Of a stretch of DNA of 42,780 bases, positions 7,155 to 13,447 are shown in pieces. Every line of letters starts with the position of its first letter. Within the stretch, counting starts at the first letter, position 1. Under the pieces are notes generated by a model. The model was not told the origin of the DNA. It saw nothing but the letters and a program-made list of their open reading frames with translations, and made no database searches. Source of the stretch: a virus. The DNA is taken from positions 1 through 42,780 of IMG/VR virus record IMGVR_UViG_3300020057_000367; one strand, given 5' to 3'. The translations under genes and the position numbers were made by a program.

Positions 7155-7688
7155 TTATTTCTCCAACCCATTGTCTTTAGTAAAGATAGTTTTTCCGTTC
7201 CACCCACACCCACATTCTTTTTTATGTAACTTCTCAAGAGCTGGCATGTTTTTTCTTAGTGCTTTAGCCCCTGCTTTATCCCATACTTGGTATGCTTTAT
7301 CCCATGCTTGGCATGCTTTAGCCCATACTTGGTATGCTTTATCCCATACTTGGTATGCTTTAGCCCATGCTTGGTATGCTTTAGCCCGTGCTTGGTATGC
7401 TTTATCCAATGCTTGGTATGCTTCCTCCCGTGCTTGGTATGCTTTAGCCCGTGCTTGGTATGCTTTATCCAATGCTTGGTATGCTTCCTCCCGTGCTTGG
7501 TATGCTTTAACAAACTCACTAGGCAACTTACCCTTAACAGGTTTGATAAGTTTTAACCTTAACTCAATCTCATCTTCAGGCTTTTCTTCCTTAATGTACT
7601 TAATCCTGTTCTTGAGAGGCTCGGTTAAAGCCTCAACAAGTATTTCGTGGTGGATATGCCAATAGTATTTAAGTGTTTTAGTTTTCAT
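7155..7688 (-). CDS. Heptad-repeat protein B, 177 aa
   Basis: Paralogue of the adjacent 159-residue protein, with almost identical first 61 residues and identical end (HKKECGCGWNGKTIF). The middle has eleven heptads of the AYQARAK/AYQALDK/AYQAWAK type at about 62-138. A 63-base block is duplicated exactly (7378-7440 and 7441-7503), so the rod length is evolving by slippage or unequal exchange. Start ATG 7688 has GGAG about 12 nt upstream. Role unknown. It sits between the nuclease gene and the MerR-like regulator. Confidence 0.6.
   Translation of the reverse strand: MKTKTLKYYWHIHHEILVEALTEPLKNRIKYIKEEKPEDEIELRLKLIKPVKGKLPSEFVKAYQAREEAYQALDKAYQARAKAYQAREEAYQALDKAYQARAKAYQAWAKAYQVWDKAYQVWAKACQAWDKAYQVWDKAGAKALRKNMPALEKLHKKECGCGWNGKTIFTKDNGLEK
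7275..7505 (-). repeat. 21-bp tandem repeats coding a heptad rod (eleven units)
   Basis: Eleven 21-base units. An exact 63-base higher-order duplication lies at 7378-7440 and 7441-7503. The repeats are coding, not spacer-separated. Confidence 0.85.
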
Positions 7689-7694
7689 ATATGA

Positions 7695-8348
7695 TTATTT
7701 CTCCAACCAACAAGTATTGCTACAATAGATGTTTCCCTTTGAGCTTTTGGAATTAGCAGCTCCGCACTTGCCACACTTCCCATAATCTACATAATACTTT
7801 TCATATAAGTTATTCTCGGTTAAATAGTTGTGCATTTCAGATGATAAAGTTTCAACCCAGCTAAGACTATCCTTTAAAACTTTATCTGTTAGCCAAACAA
7901 TAGACATATCGCTTTTTTTAGCGTGTTGGTCGTAGTGATAAATTTCCGCCTTATCCGCATAAAGCCCCGACATTGTTGCTAAAACCCCGTACACGCCAGC
8001 CTGCGGGCTTGAGGCATAGCTCTCGCTGCTTGTCTTGCCCGTCTTCCATTCGTAAATAATAGGCTTGTCGTAACAATCTATTACTCCTACTAAATCTAAC
8101 CAATCATGAATTTTTACTGTTTTTTTTATTTCCGGTGTAGGATTTATTAACTTAATACTTCCCAGCTCCGATGGTGTAGCTTTATTTTTGAGTATATAGT
8201 CCTTCCATTGATCGTGATACCTTTTGCCTTCTTCCATAGCCGGACTGGTAAAAGTTTCTAAATGAAAATACATCTTGATTGCTTTTTCCCAATCACCGGA
8301 AGCCCAAGTGCTTAAATTAGAATATGAAGCCCTAAATTTATTATTCAT
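7695..8348 (-). CDS. Cas4/RecB-like PD-(D/E)XK nuclease with a C-terminal zinc ribbon
   Basis: 217 residues. The nuclease motifs are visible: YSNLSTW near the N terminus, D91 in LVGVIDCYD, E100-x-K102 in IYEWKTGK, and the RecB-family QxxxY at Q116/Y120 (SPQAGVYG). The C terminus carries C192-x2-C195 ... C209-x3-C213, a zinc-ribbon-like module; only four clustered Cys at one end argues against the classic Cas4 iron-sulphur arrangement. It is probably the exonuclease partner of the Rad52-type annealase two genes upstream, in a phage recombination module. Overlaps the upstream gene by 8 bases. Confidence 0.75.
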   Translation of the reverse strand: MNNKFRASYSNLSTWASGDWEKAIKMYFHLETFTSPAMEEGKRYHDQWKDYILKNKATPSELGSIKLINPTPEIKKTVKIHDWLDLVGVIDCYDKPIIYEWKTGKTSSESYASSPQAGVYGVLATMSGLYADKAEIYHYDQHAKKSDMSIVWLTDKVLKDSLSWVETLSSEMHNYLTENNLYEKYYVDYGKCGKCGAANSKSSKGNIYCSNTCWLEK

Positions 8349-8763
8349 CTTTTTTACCTTTCAAAGAGAAAGTAATTGTTTTTGTTCTCTCTGCTTCAAT
8401 TATGCCTTGTGGCAATCCTTTGTTTTCTTCCGCGTATTTCTCGATCTCTTTGGCAACTGCGTTAAACTTAATACTTGTTTCGTATAGGTTCTTAGGCAAT
8501 TTATCAATCAGAGACTCATCAATTTTATATCTCGCCCCGAAAGCTCGATAGTATACTTTTACATTGCTGGCTTGAATACTGCTAAAATTTGGATCAACCT
8601 TGAGTGCGGTTTCTTCTAGTTTCTTTTTGGCTGCGTTAATAGCATCTTCAACCTGTTGTCTTATATCTAGTAATTGCATCAATACTTCCTCGCCCTCCGG
8701 TGTTAAGAATATCTTGTCCGCGTCTACTACTAGCTTTGCTAATTTTTGTATATCTATATTCAT
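8341..8763 (-). CDS. Recombination-module protein, 140 aa, unknown
   Basis: Not firmly recognised. The first 60 residues are helical and coiled-coil-like (LMQLLDIRQQVEDAINAAKK), the second half mixed (VKVYYRAFGARYKIDESLID) and the end Lys-rich. It lies between the annealase (4-base overlap) and the nuclease (8-base overlap), so it is presumably an accessory of the same pathway, for example a nuclease-modulating or single-strand-binding factor. That is inference from position. Confidence 0.5.
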   Translation of the reverse strand: MNIDIQKLAKLVVDADKIFLTPEGEEVLMQLLDIRQQVEDAINAAKKKLEETALKVDPNFSSIQASNVKVYYRAFGARYKIDESLIDKLPKNLYETSIKFNAVAKEIEKYAEENKGLPQGIIEAERTKTITFSLKGKKDE

Positions 8764-9377
8764 TTTAACACCTCCCTCATTCCTGCAATATCAATTTCAC
8801 TTATTATTTTTGGTTGTAATGCTGGAATATCTATTACGATAGGTCCTGCCTTGGCTTCTTTTGAAGTGCTTATTTTTTCAGGCGCCGGCAACTCGTTAAG
8901 CTCTTGGTACTTAATTTCCCTAAATTCGTTCTTCCCGTAAATGTCAGAAGCGATACCTAATTCCGAAGCACATTTTTTTAGAGCGTCTGTAGTTGCAGCT
9001 TTTAAGTCATTACCATAATCTACATATCCGGTTCCGTCTTTCTTCTTTTTCATATCTGCTCGACCAAATTGCTCTTTGACTATTACCGCACCGGACTTGG
9101 TTCGGACAGTTAATCTTCCGAGTACCCATATAAGATCACCCTCTGTGCCTTTTTCTTTTACTTCAAAATCCCAATTCCAAGCGAATACATAGTTAAGCAC
9201 TTTTTTAACATATACTCCGGTAACATAATCCCAAACTCCGCCACCTTTTGCAGGTCTTGTGTAGACGTGTTCCTTTGGTGTCGCTTGTAGCATATGAATT
9301 AGTTGCTCAGTAAATAACACTGGTTTTGTTTTCTCCCCTATCTTTTCGTAAATTGTTAATGGTATTGGTTGTTTCAT
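8760..9377 (-). CDS. Rad52/Rad22-type single-strand annealing protein
   Basis: 205 residues. The central part shows the Rad52-like core: YVTGVYVKKVLNYVFAWNWD followed by FEV, a beta-hairpin region, then GRADMKKKKDGTGYVDYGND and LKAATTDALKKCASELGIAS, the conserved helix of phage annealases of the Rad52/Sak group. It would coat resected single strands and anneal homologous DNA during replication and genome circularisation. The C-terminal 50 residues are a low-complexity tail. Starts two bases after the upstream stop. Confidence 0.82.
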   Translation of the reverse strand: MKQPIPLTIYEKIGEKTKPVLFTEQLIHMLQATPKEHVYTRPAKGGGVWDYVTGVYVKKVLNYVFAWNWDFEVKEKGTEGDLIWVLGRLTVRTKSGAVIVKEQFGRADMKKKKDGTGYVDYGNDLKAATTDALKKCASELGIASDIYGKNEFREIKYQELNELPAPEKISTSKEAKAGPIVIDIPALQPKIISEIDIAGMREVLK

Positions 9378-9378
9378 A

Positions 9379-9984
9379 TTAGTACCAATTTTTCAAATCC
9401 CAGAATGCTTTTGCTTCAATTGGTGAGCCATAACGAATCGAGACATATTTAATTCCGCACTCCACTTGTTCTTTTAGGTCGGTTGTTTTCTTACAGTCAT
9501 AATTACCCCATGTTGCGTCTAGAAATTGGAAAATTCCGAATGCTGTAGATGTAGGATTTTGTGCAACCACTCGGAAGTTACTTTCTCGTCTTATCAGCTC
9601 CTCCAATGCCTCCCACTCTTTTACTCCCCACTTTTTAAGAGACTCTTGTTTTACATATTCTTTAACAGCAGCTGTATCAAACATGTCTACAGTTGCCGGA
9701 TCTATTTCTAACTCCTCCACATATACTTTCTCTATAAAGCTCGCAGACCTGGTAGATACAGGAGATATAAGTTTTTCGGTTTTAACCGGTACAAACATAT
9801 CTTGAGTTGTGATAACAATTGGGCTTTGTACTTGATAGTGAGTAAAAAATACTCCACCTAATGCGTAAGCAGCGCCTAGTGAAACCAGGTAAAAAATAGA
9901 CTTCCATGTGCCGGATCTTAAAAAGCGTGCTTTTACCTCGTGCTGGTTGCTTCCAACTTTTTTAACGTTTTTTCTAAATATCAT
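9379..9984 (-). CDS. Membrane-anchored lytic transglycosylase (SLT type)
   Basis: 201 residues. A basic N terminus and one transmembrane helix (about 28-48), a linker, then an SLT-like lysozyme fold with the proposed catalytic Glu at 134 in LEELIRRESNF, followed by NPTSTAFGIFQFLDATW and a closing GIKYVSIRYGSP...FWDLKNWY. These are standard transglycosylase motifs. It would cleave peptidoglycan from the outer face of the membrane. Its place among replication and recombination genes rather than with the amidase is unusual. It overlaps the downstream gene set by ATGA-type junctions. Confidence 0.8.
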   Translation of the reverse strand: MIFRKNVKKVGSNQHEVKARFLRSGTWKSIFYLVSLGAAYALGGVFFTHYQVQSPIVITTQDMFVPVKTEKLISPVSTRSASFIEKVYVEELEIDPATVDMFDTAAVKEYVKQESLKKWGVKEWEALEELIRRESNFRVVAQNPTSTAFGIFQFLDATWGNYDCKKTTDLKEQVECGIKYVSIRYGSPIEAKAFWDLKNWY

Positions 9985-10175
9985 AGGTATTTATAAATAA
10001 AGTGATCGAGTATATCGTGGTCAGTCTCTATATTTTCAGTGATGGCATCTCTTATCTCATTGTTTAATTTGTGAGATATATTAAAATTTACCAGTCCTCC
10101 CAGCTTGTCTTGTGCTTTCCACAATGCCTTGCGTCTTTTTTGCTGTATTTTAAATATGGTAGTAAAGTGTGTCAT
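9981..10175 (-). CDS. Hypothetical protein, 64 aa
   Basis: Not recognised. A small basic helical protein (MTHFTTIFKIQQKRRKALWK then DKLGGLVNF). It overlaps its neighbours on both sides by 4 bases (ATGA), so it belongs to the same translationally coupled run. Confidence 0.55.
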   Translation of the reverse strand: MTHFTTIFKIQQKRRKALWKAQDKLGGLVNFNISHKLNNEIRDAITENIETDHDILDHFIYKYL

Positions 10176-10300
10176 GTTTTTAGTTTTGCAATAAGACTTT
10201 CAATTTTGAACCTTTCCTTGATAACGTAAATCTCCATTTTTAATAACACTTCTAGTTGGGACTCTAAGGAATATATTTTGTATGAGTTGTCTTTTTTCAT
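10172..10300 (-). CDS. Small coiled protein, 42 aa
   Basis: From ATG 10300, inside the stop overlap of the preceding ORF (ATGA), ending in an ATGA overlap with the following gene. The sequence is a single amphipathic helix (SLESQLEVLLKMEIYVIKER). The double overlap supports translation. Function unknown. Confidence 0.5.
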   Translation of the reverse strand: MKKDNSYKIYSLESQLEVLLKMEIYVIKERFKIESLIAKLKT

Positions 10301-10431
10301 GCTTTTATAATTCTATAAATTTGTGGAATTGATAAATGAAAAACTAATGCTATCTCTTCTATCGATCTATCCTTGCAAAGTTTCCTGATCTCCTTGTTTC
10401 TTTTTTGTTTTTCTAATTGCTTCCTTGTCAT
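10297..10431 (-). CDS. Small HTH protein, 44 aa
   Basis: From ATG 10431. A Lys/Arg-rich helix (MTRKQLEKQKRNKEIRKLCK) is followed by a compact helix-turn-helix, RSIEEIALVFHLSIPQIYRI then IKA, like the HTH of small resolvase- or sigma-type domains. Its stop overlaps the next ATG by 4 bases. Probably a small DNA-binding regulator or the remnant of a larger one. Confidence 0.5.
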   Translation of the reverse strand: MTRKQLEKQKRNKEIRKLCKDRSIEEIALVFHLSIPQIYRIIKA

Positions 10432-10481
10432 ATCTATATCACAACTTTATCACACTTTTATCATTCTGTCAAGTACCAAAA

Positions 10482-10655
10482 TCATATCAACTTTTCAGCG
10501 TTTCTTTCAACCTCTTTATTCAATAACTTCCTCTTGCGGTCATTTAAAAGACTGCCTCCCACCGACAACCAAGCCTTCATTGCGTGGCTTGCCACTCTAT
10601 ACTCCTCTCGCATACGGGCTAACTTCTCTTCAATATGTATTAACTCATTGTTCAT
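10482..10655 (-). CDS. Small coiled-coil protein, 57 aa
   Basis: ATG 10655 with an AGAGGAG Shine-Dalgarno upstream is preferred over the in-frame TTG 10688. The sequence is helical and charged (LIHIEEKLARMREEYRVASH, then LNDRKRKLLNKEVERNAEK). Upstream in the same frame a TAG at 10712-10710 separates it from a 19-codon ORF starting at 10769, so the gene may once have been longer. Confidence 0.5.
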   Translation of the reverse strand: MNNELIHIEEKLARMREEYRVASHAMKAWLSVGGSLLNDRKRKLLNKEVERNAEKLI

Positions 10656-10765
10656 GCTAGTTTTCACTCCTCTTTTATGCCTATACAATAGGCCAAAGTC
10701 CTTGTGTTGCTAATGTGGCACTAATTTACCACGACTGCTACCTGCTATTAAATAAACTAACCAAT

Positions 10766-11056
10766 TCATATTTTCTTTGAAAACTTTATATTTAACTTCT
10801 TCCTCATTTCGTCAATTAACTTTTGAGTTCTGATTTTTTCTTCAGGTGTTGGTTCTTTATATGCTGGTTCTTCCAATTGTTTTGGTTGATATTCAGGCTT
10901 TAACTTTCGAGATTTCCTAAAAGAAGAAACAAAAAATGAGGTATTGAGTGCTCCCCAGTCGAATGAAATTGTTCCTTTGATACCATGTAAAAGAGCATTA
11001 TTGAATACAAAATATTCCATCTCGTTCATAATATACGGTTCTTTTTGGTTAGACAT
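10766..11056 (-). CDS. Hypothetical protein, 96 aa
   Basis: Not recognised. ATG 11056 has GGGAGG six bases upstream and begins 19 bases after the initiator stop, so it is preferred over the upstream in-frame ATG 11122, which would overlap the initiator gene. The N-terminal half is aromatic (MNEMEYFVFNNALLHG, ISFDWGALNTSFFVSSF). The C-terminal half is charged and helical (PTPEEKIRTQKLIDEMRKKL). It may be a replication accessory such as a helicase loader, judged only by position after the initiator. Confidence 0.5.
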   Translation of the reverse strand: MSNQKEPYIMNEMEYFVFNNALLHGIKGTISFDWGALNTSFFVSSFRKSRKLKPEYQPKQLEEPAYKEPTPEEKIRTQKLIDEMRKKLNIKFSKKI

Positions 11057-11075
11057 AAAGACCTCCCAAACTTCG

Positions 11076-11792
11076 TTATATTTTCCTACTGAGTCCTCTT
11101 GCGTCAATTGCTGGTCTGACATTTCCTTGCATCCTCCCTTCTATCGTTTTTTCCATTGCAATAATAACCCAGTTGCGAAGTGCTGACTTATAATTCTTGT
11201 AACGCTTTCCTTTGGCTTCAGCCCAGTTAGTCATCTTTTCTTTTTGGATTAAAACAAAAGCTGGTGTACAGTGATATTTCTCGGCTATCTCCTCAATATC
11301 TGACTGAGTTATTTCTTCTAATGAATAAAGTCTTTCTTTTTTTATTAAGTTTTTTCCTTTATCTTTAAATATATCCTTATCTATATCCTTATCTATATCC
11401 TTATAGCGTATCATTTTGATACTATCCTGAGTATCATTTTGATACTCACCTAGTATCGTTTTGATACTAGTAGTCTCATTTTGAGACTGTTCTTTTTTAA
11501 TCAATACTGTGGTGTACCAATTTGAGGTTGTACAGAGTAGGCCTTTAATAGCTGTGTGCTTCTTAATCAATCCTAACTGAAGTAATTTATCAAGTGCTCT
11601 AAATATCGTTGCTCTTCCCAGTCCAAAATTTTCTGCAAAAGTATCTTTAGACATATAACACCAGCCAGGATAAGCACTCTGAGGATTATTAGCTAAATGA
11701 TAGATAGCATCTGCAATACAATATTCTTCAATAGATAATCCGAGTTCTAACCTAGCTGTGTGATTTATAATCGTGTAGTTTAAATTAATCAC
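11076..11792 (-). CDS. Replication initiator with N-terminal winged helix (lambda O-like role)
   Basis: 238 residues from GTG 11792, with a strong AAGGGGAGG Shine-Dalgarno 7 nt upstream. Residues 20-95 form a helix-turn-helix/winged-helix domain (SAYPGWCYMSKDTFAENFGL, then GRATIFRALDKLLQLGLI). A low-complexity linker (about 100-145) holds the DNA-level iterons and an Asp/Lys/Ile repeat. The C-terminal domain (SLEEITQSDIEEIAEKYHCT ... NWAEAKGKRYKNYKSALRNW) resembles DnaD-like or initiator C-terminal domains. It would bind the iterons in its own gene and recruit the host helicase. It is the first gene of the replication operon. Confidence 0.75.
   Translation of the reverse strand: MINLNYTIINHTARLELGLSIEEYCIADAIYHLANNPQSAYPGWCYMSKDTFAENFGLGRATIFRALDKLLQLGLIKKHTAIKGLLCTTSNWYTTVLIKKEQSQNETTSIKTILGEYQNDTQDSIKMIRYKDIDKDIDKDIFKDKGKNLIKKERLYSLEEITQSDIEEIAEKYHCTPAFVLIQKEKMTNWAEAKGKRYKNYKSALRNWVIIAMEKTIEGRMQGNVRPAIDARGLSRKI
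11370..11405. repeat. AT-rich triple 12-bp repeat next to the iterons (possible unwinding element)
   Basis: TATATCCTTATC occurs at 11370-11381 and 11382-11393, and again with one change at 11394-11405, in a T-rich stretch (11340-11405). It codes for the DIDKDIDKDI linker and lies directly beside the iteron array. Confidence 0.65.
11408..11487. promoter_or_regulatory. Putative replication origin: four palindromic iterons
   Basis: Four 15-base hyphenated palindromes: GTATCATTTTGATAC at 11408-11422 and 11431-11445, GTATCGTTTTGATAC at 11453-11467, and GTCTCATTTTGAGAC at 11473-11487. Starts are 20-23 bases apart, about two helical turns. They lie inside the initiator gene beside an AT-rich repeat, the arrangement of a lambda-type origin. 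Confidence 0.75.
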
Positions 11793-11843
11793 AAAAAAAC
11801 CTCCCCTTTAACCCCACTTCCGGTTGACTTCAAAGAGTCGAAG

Positions 11844-11855
11844 GATTGGACAACC
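11844..11855. promoter_or_regulatory. Operator-like site 2
   Basis: GATTGGACAACC, a near-palindrome (GATTG-NN-CAACC), related to site 1 at 11901-11912. GATTGGACAA here and TTGTCCAATC at 11903-11912 form an exact inverted repeat. It lies in the initiator leader. Confidence 0.5.
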
Positions 11856-11900
11856 CACCGAAAATGGGATTGAAAGAGAGGTTCTTGATAATGAATAACT

Positions 11901-11912
11901 GATTGTCCAATC
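11901..11912. promoter_or_regulatory. Operator-like site 1
   Basis: GATTGTCCAATC, a palindrome with a 2-base centre, placed right at the predicted transcription start of the replication promoter. A repressor bound here would block initiation. Confidence 0.5.
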
Positions 11913-11920
11913 ATTCATTT

Positions 11921-11949
11921 ATTATATAATAACCTAGTATAAAAGTAAA
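11921..11949 (-). promoter_or_regulatory. Promoter of the replication operon
   Basis: TTTACT (11949-11944), 17-bp spacer, TATAAT (11926-11921), directed toward the initiator. Unlike the late promoters it has a long leader (about 120 bases) and a normal Shine-Dalgarno. Confidence 0.65.
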
Positions 11950-11997
11950 CTGCTACTTAACACATAGTTTCGCTATGCAAACATATCAACTAGGGTA

Positions 11998-12051
11998 AAA
12001 AACAAAGCCAGTAACGGATAAACTCAAGCGCTATCAGTTGATCTGGCTTTA
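11998..12051 (-). terminator. Rho-independent terminator after the lysis genes
   Basis: On the minus strand AAAGCCAG pairs with CTGGCTTT, with a second inner stem AACTGATA/TATCCGTT (one mismatch), followed by GTTTTTT. It separates the lysis operon from the replication promoter. The plus-strand reading also ends in a T-rich run, so it may work both ways. Confidence 0.7.
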
Positions 12052-12061
12052 TTTTTGGTTT

Positions 12062-12106
12062 ACTTCGGTATCGCAGTTCCTCTATTCAAGGCTCGAGTAT
12101 CGAAGT
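12062..12106. other. Hairpin of unknown role
   Basis: ACTTCGGTAT (12062-12071) pairs with GTATCGAAGT (12097-12106), 10 pairs including one G-T, with a 25-base loop. It lies between the holin-like gene and the terminator and would be part of the 3-prime end of the lysis transcript. Confidence 0.4.
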
Positions 12107-12166
12107 GGCAGCGATTTCCGACAATACTATCCCGATGTCAGGATGTTTTGTAACGTCGATTTCAAA

Positions 12167-12448
12167 TTAGATGTTGTCATACTTCAAGTCTTTGTGCGTT
12201 TCTGTTTTTTCCCAGACCGCCTTGAATGATAATTGAGCTAAACCGAATACAACCAAGATGCTGTTTGATACACTCTCAAAAGCTAGTCTTGCGGTTCCAA
12301 ATACAAATGATGTATCAAGCCAGTTGAAGAAAAGACCAAAAGCAGAACAAACCAGAACTGATACAAGAAGTCTCGCATCGGAACTGTTCGCAAACTTTCG
12401 ATTGATAAAATCAATTAATATTGGTAGCAGTAGTCCAAAAAGTTCCAT
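12167..12448 (-). CDS. Holin-like small membrane protein
   Basis: 93 residues from ATG 12448 with a GGAGGTGA ribosome-binding site. It has two or three hydrophobic segments (about 3-15, 27-44 and 60-75, including LLVSVLVCSAFGLFFNWL) and a charged C-terminal tail (WEKTETHKDLKYDNI). Size, topology and position directly after the amidase gene fit a class I or II holin that opens the membrane for the endolysin. There is no family-specific motif, so the call rests on context. Confidence 0.65.
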   Translation of the reverse strand: MELFGLLLPILIDFINRKFANSSDARLLVSVLVCSAFGLFFNWLDTSFVFGTARLAFESVSNSILVVFGLAQLSFKAVWEKTETHKDLKYDNI

Positions 12449-12459
12449 AGTTTCACCTC

Positions 12460-13374
12460 CTACTTATCGTATAGTTTTTTAATTTCAAAATATTTCATAA
12501 AAAACCAACTTGAAGAATCAATTATAGCCTTTATTGCTGCGTCACGTGTCGCAACTTTCTCATGCGCTTCAAGTGTTGCCTCAAGATTTGTCATAATTTC
12601 ATTAATTTGTCGTAGTTCCAGCTCTACACCGTTTACTAGAATACGCTGTGATGGCTCTGAAATGACCTGTGGAGGCGTCGGAGGCGTTGGCTCTGGTATT
12701 GGATCAGGAACAGGCGTTGGGGTCGGTTCTGGGTCGTTTGGTGTGGGTGGTGGTGGTGTCGGAACTGGTTCTACACCCTTTGCGTTTTCCCAATCTGGAT
12801 ATCCTTTATAATTTCCAGATATAATTCGATTTCTCAACGCATCACCCTGATCTCTCCATGCTGGACTTGGACAAATTGTCGGATCACTTCCTGGCCATAC
12901 AGTACAATCTTTGTGTCCCCAGACATCATCCCATGATTTTATATTTGGAAGATTTGTTGAGTGAAAAAGGAAAAAGTCGCACAAACGATTAGTTGCTAAA
13001 ATTTGATGAGCGCTTGGGAGTTCTTTTGTAAAGTCACCAGCTAAACAAATACCAATTACTTTTTCATTGTTATTAGCTACGTTTGCTCGTCCTTGACCTA
13101 TATCACCAACATACAAAACAGTACCGTCGCGAGCAATAATGAAATGATAGCCAACACCAGCCCACCCTCTGGCTTTATGTAACAAAGCGATTTCTTGTGC
13201 TTGTTGTCTGGCTGATTTGTTTGAAGTGTTGGTGACGGAGTGGTGAATAACAAGTTTCACAACCTGTGAAAGCGTGCGGTTGAAAGACCAATTAAAGCTA
13301 TCACCCCAGATGTCTTTGCGATAATCATCAAATGAGTAGCCTTTTAAATCTGGACTGATCAAAATGTTTGACAT
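12460..13374 (-). CDS. Endolysin: N-acetylmuramoyl-L-alanine amidase (Amidase_2/PGRP)
   Basis: 304 residues. The Amidase_2 fold spans about 38-180: LVIHHSVT with the zinc His at 44 or 45, WAGVGYHFII with Y76/H77, IGICLAGDF, VWGHKDC with H154, and C168 in TICPS. It cleaves the bond between N-acetylmuramic acid and L-alanine. A Pro/Thr-rich linker (about 205-240, PTPPPPTPNDPEPTPTPVPD) leads to a helical C-terminal region (ILVNGVELELRQINEIMTNL) that may oligomerise or bind the wall. No Shine-Dalgarno is seen. A TATACT box ending 6 nt before ATG suggests a leaderless mRNA. Confidence 0.9.
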   Translation of the reverse strand: MSNILISPDLKGYSFDDYRKDIWGDSFNWSFNRTLSQVVKLVIHHSVTNTSNKSARQQAQEIALLHKARGWAGVGYHFIIARDGTVLYVGDIGQGRANVANNNEKVIGICLAGDFTKELPSAHQILATNRLCDFFLFHSTNLPNIKSWDDVWGHKDCTVWPGSDPTICPSPAWRDQGDALRNRIISGNYKGYPDWENAKGVEPVPTPPPPTPNDPEPTPTPVPDPIPEPTPPTPPQVISEPSQRILVNGVELELRQINEIMTNLEATLEAHEKVATRDAAIKAIIDSSSWFFMKYFEIKKLYDK

Positions 13375-13380
13375 ATCAAA

Positions 13381-13410
13381 AGTATATCACAAAGTTTTAC
13401 CACCTTGTAA
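13381..13410 (-). promoter_or_regulatory. Leaderless-type promoter of the endolysin gene
   Basis: TTACAA (13410-13405), 18-bp spacer, TATACT (13386-13381), 6 nt, ATG 13374. Weaker -35 than its relatives but identical geometry. Confidence 0.55.
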
Positions 13411-13417
13411 ATTGATA

Positions 13418-13433
13418 AAGCTACGGATAGCTT
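13418..13433 (-). terminator. Weak hairpin, possible terminator
   Basis: AAGCTA-TCCG-TAGCTT on the minus strand, a 6-bp stem followed by TATCAATTT. It lies between the TM/coiled-coil gene and the endolysin promoter. The T-run is short, so it may be only a processing site. Confidence 0.3.
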
Positions 13434-13447
13434 CTCCATATATATAT

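Larger units (their letters stand above)
11793..12166. other. Control region between the lysis and replication operons
   Basis: This 374-base stretch holds no convincing gene. Read on the minus strand it contains a stable hairpin (12106-12062), a terminator (12051-11998), a small CATAG-TTTCG-CTATG hairpin (11977-11963), a promoter (11949-11921), two related operator-like palindromes (11912-11901 and 11855-11844) and the initiator ribosome-binding site. Confidence 0.6.

Noticed and set aside
6685-7665. Plus-strand ORFs and tandem 21-base repeats resembling a CRISPR array
   Set aside because: Repeats are contiguous, in frame and coding heptads on the minus strand, without spacers.
11408-11487. 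Iterons considered as a CRISPR or terminator cluster
   Set aside because: The units are short palindromes at helical phasing inside a coding linker, with no T-runs after them. An origin fits better.
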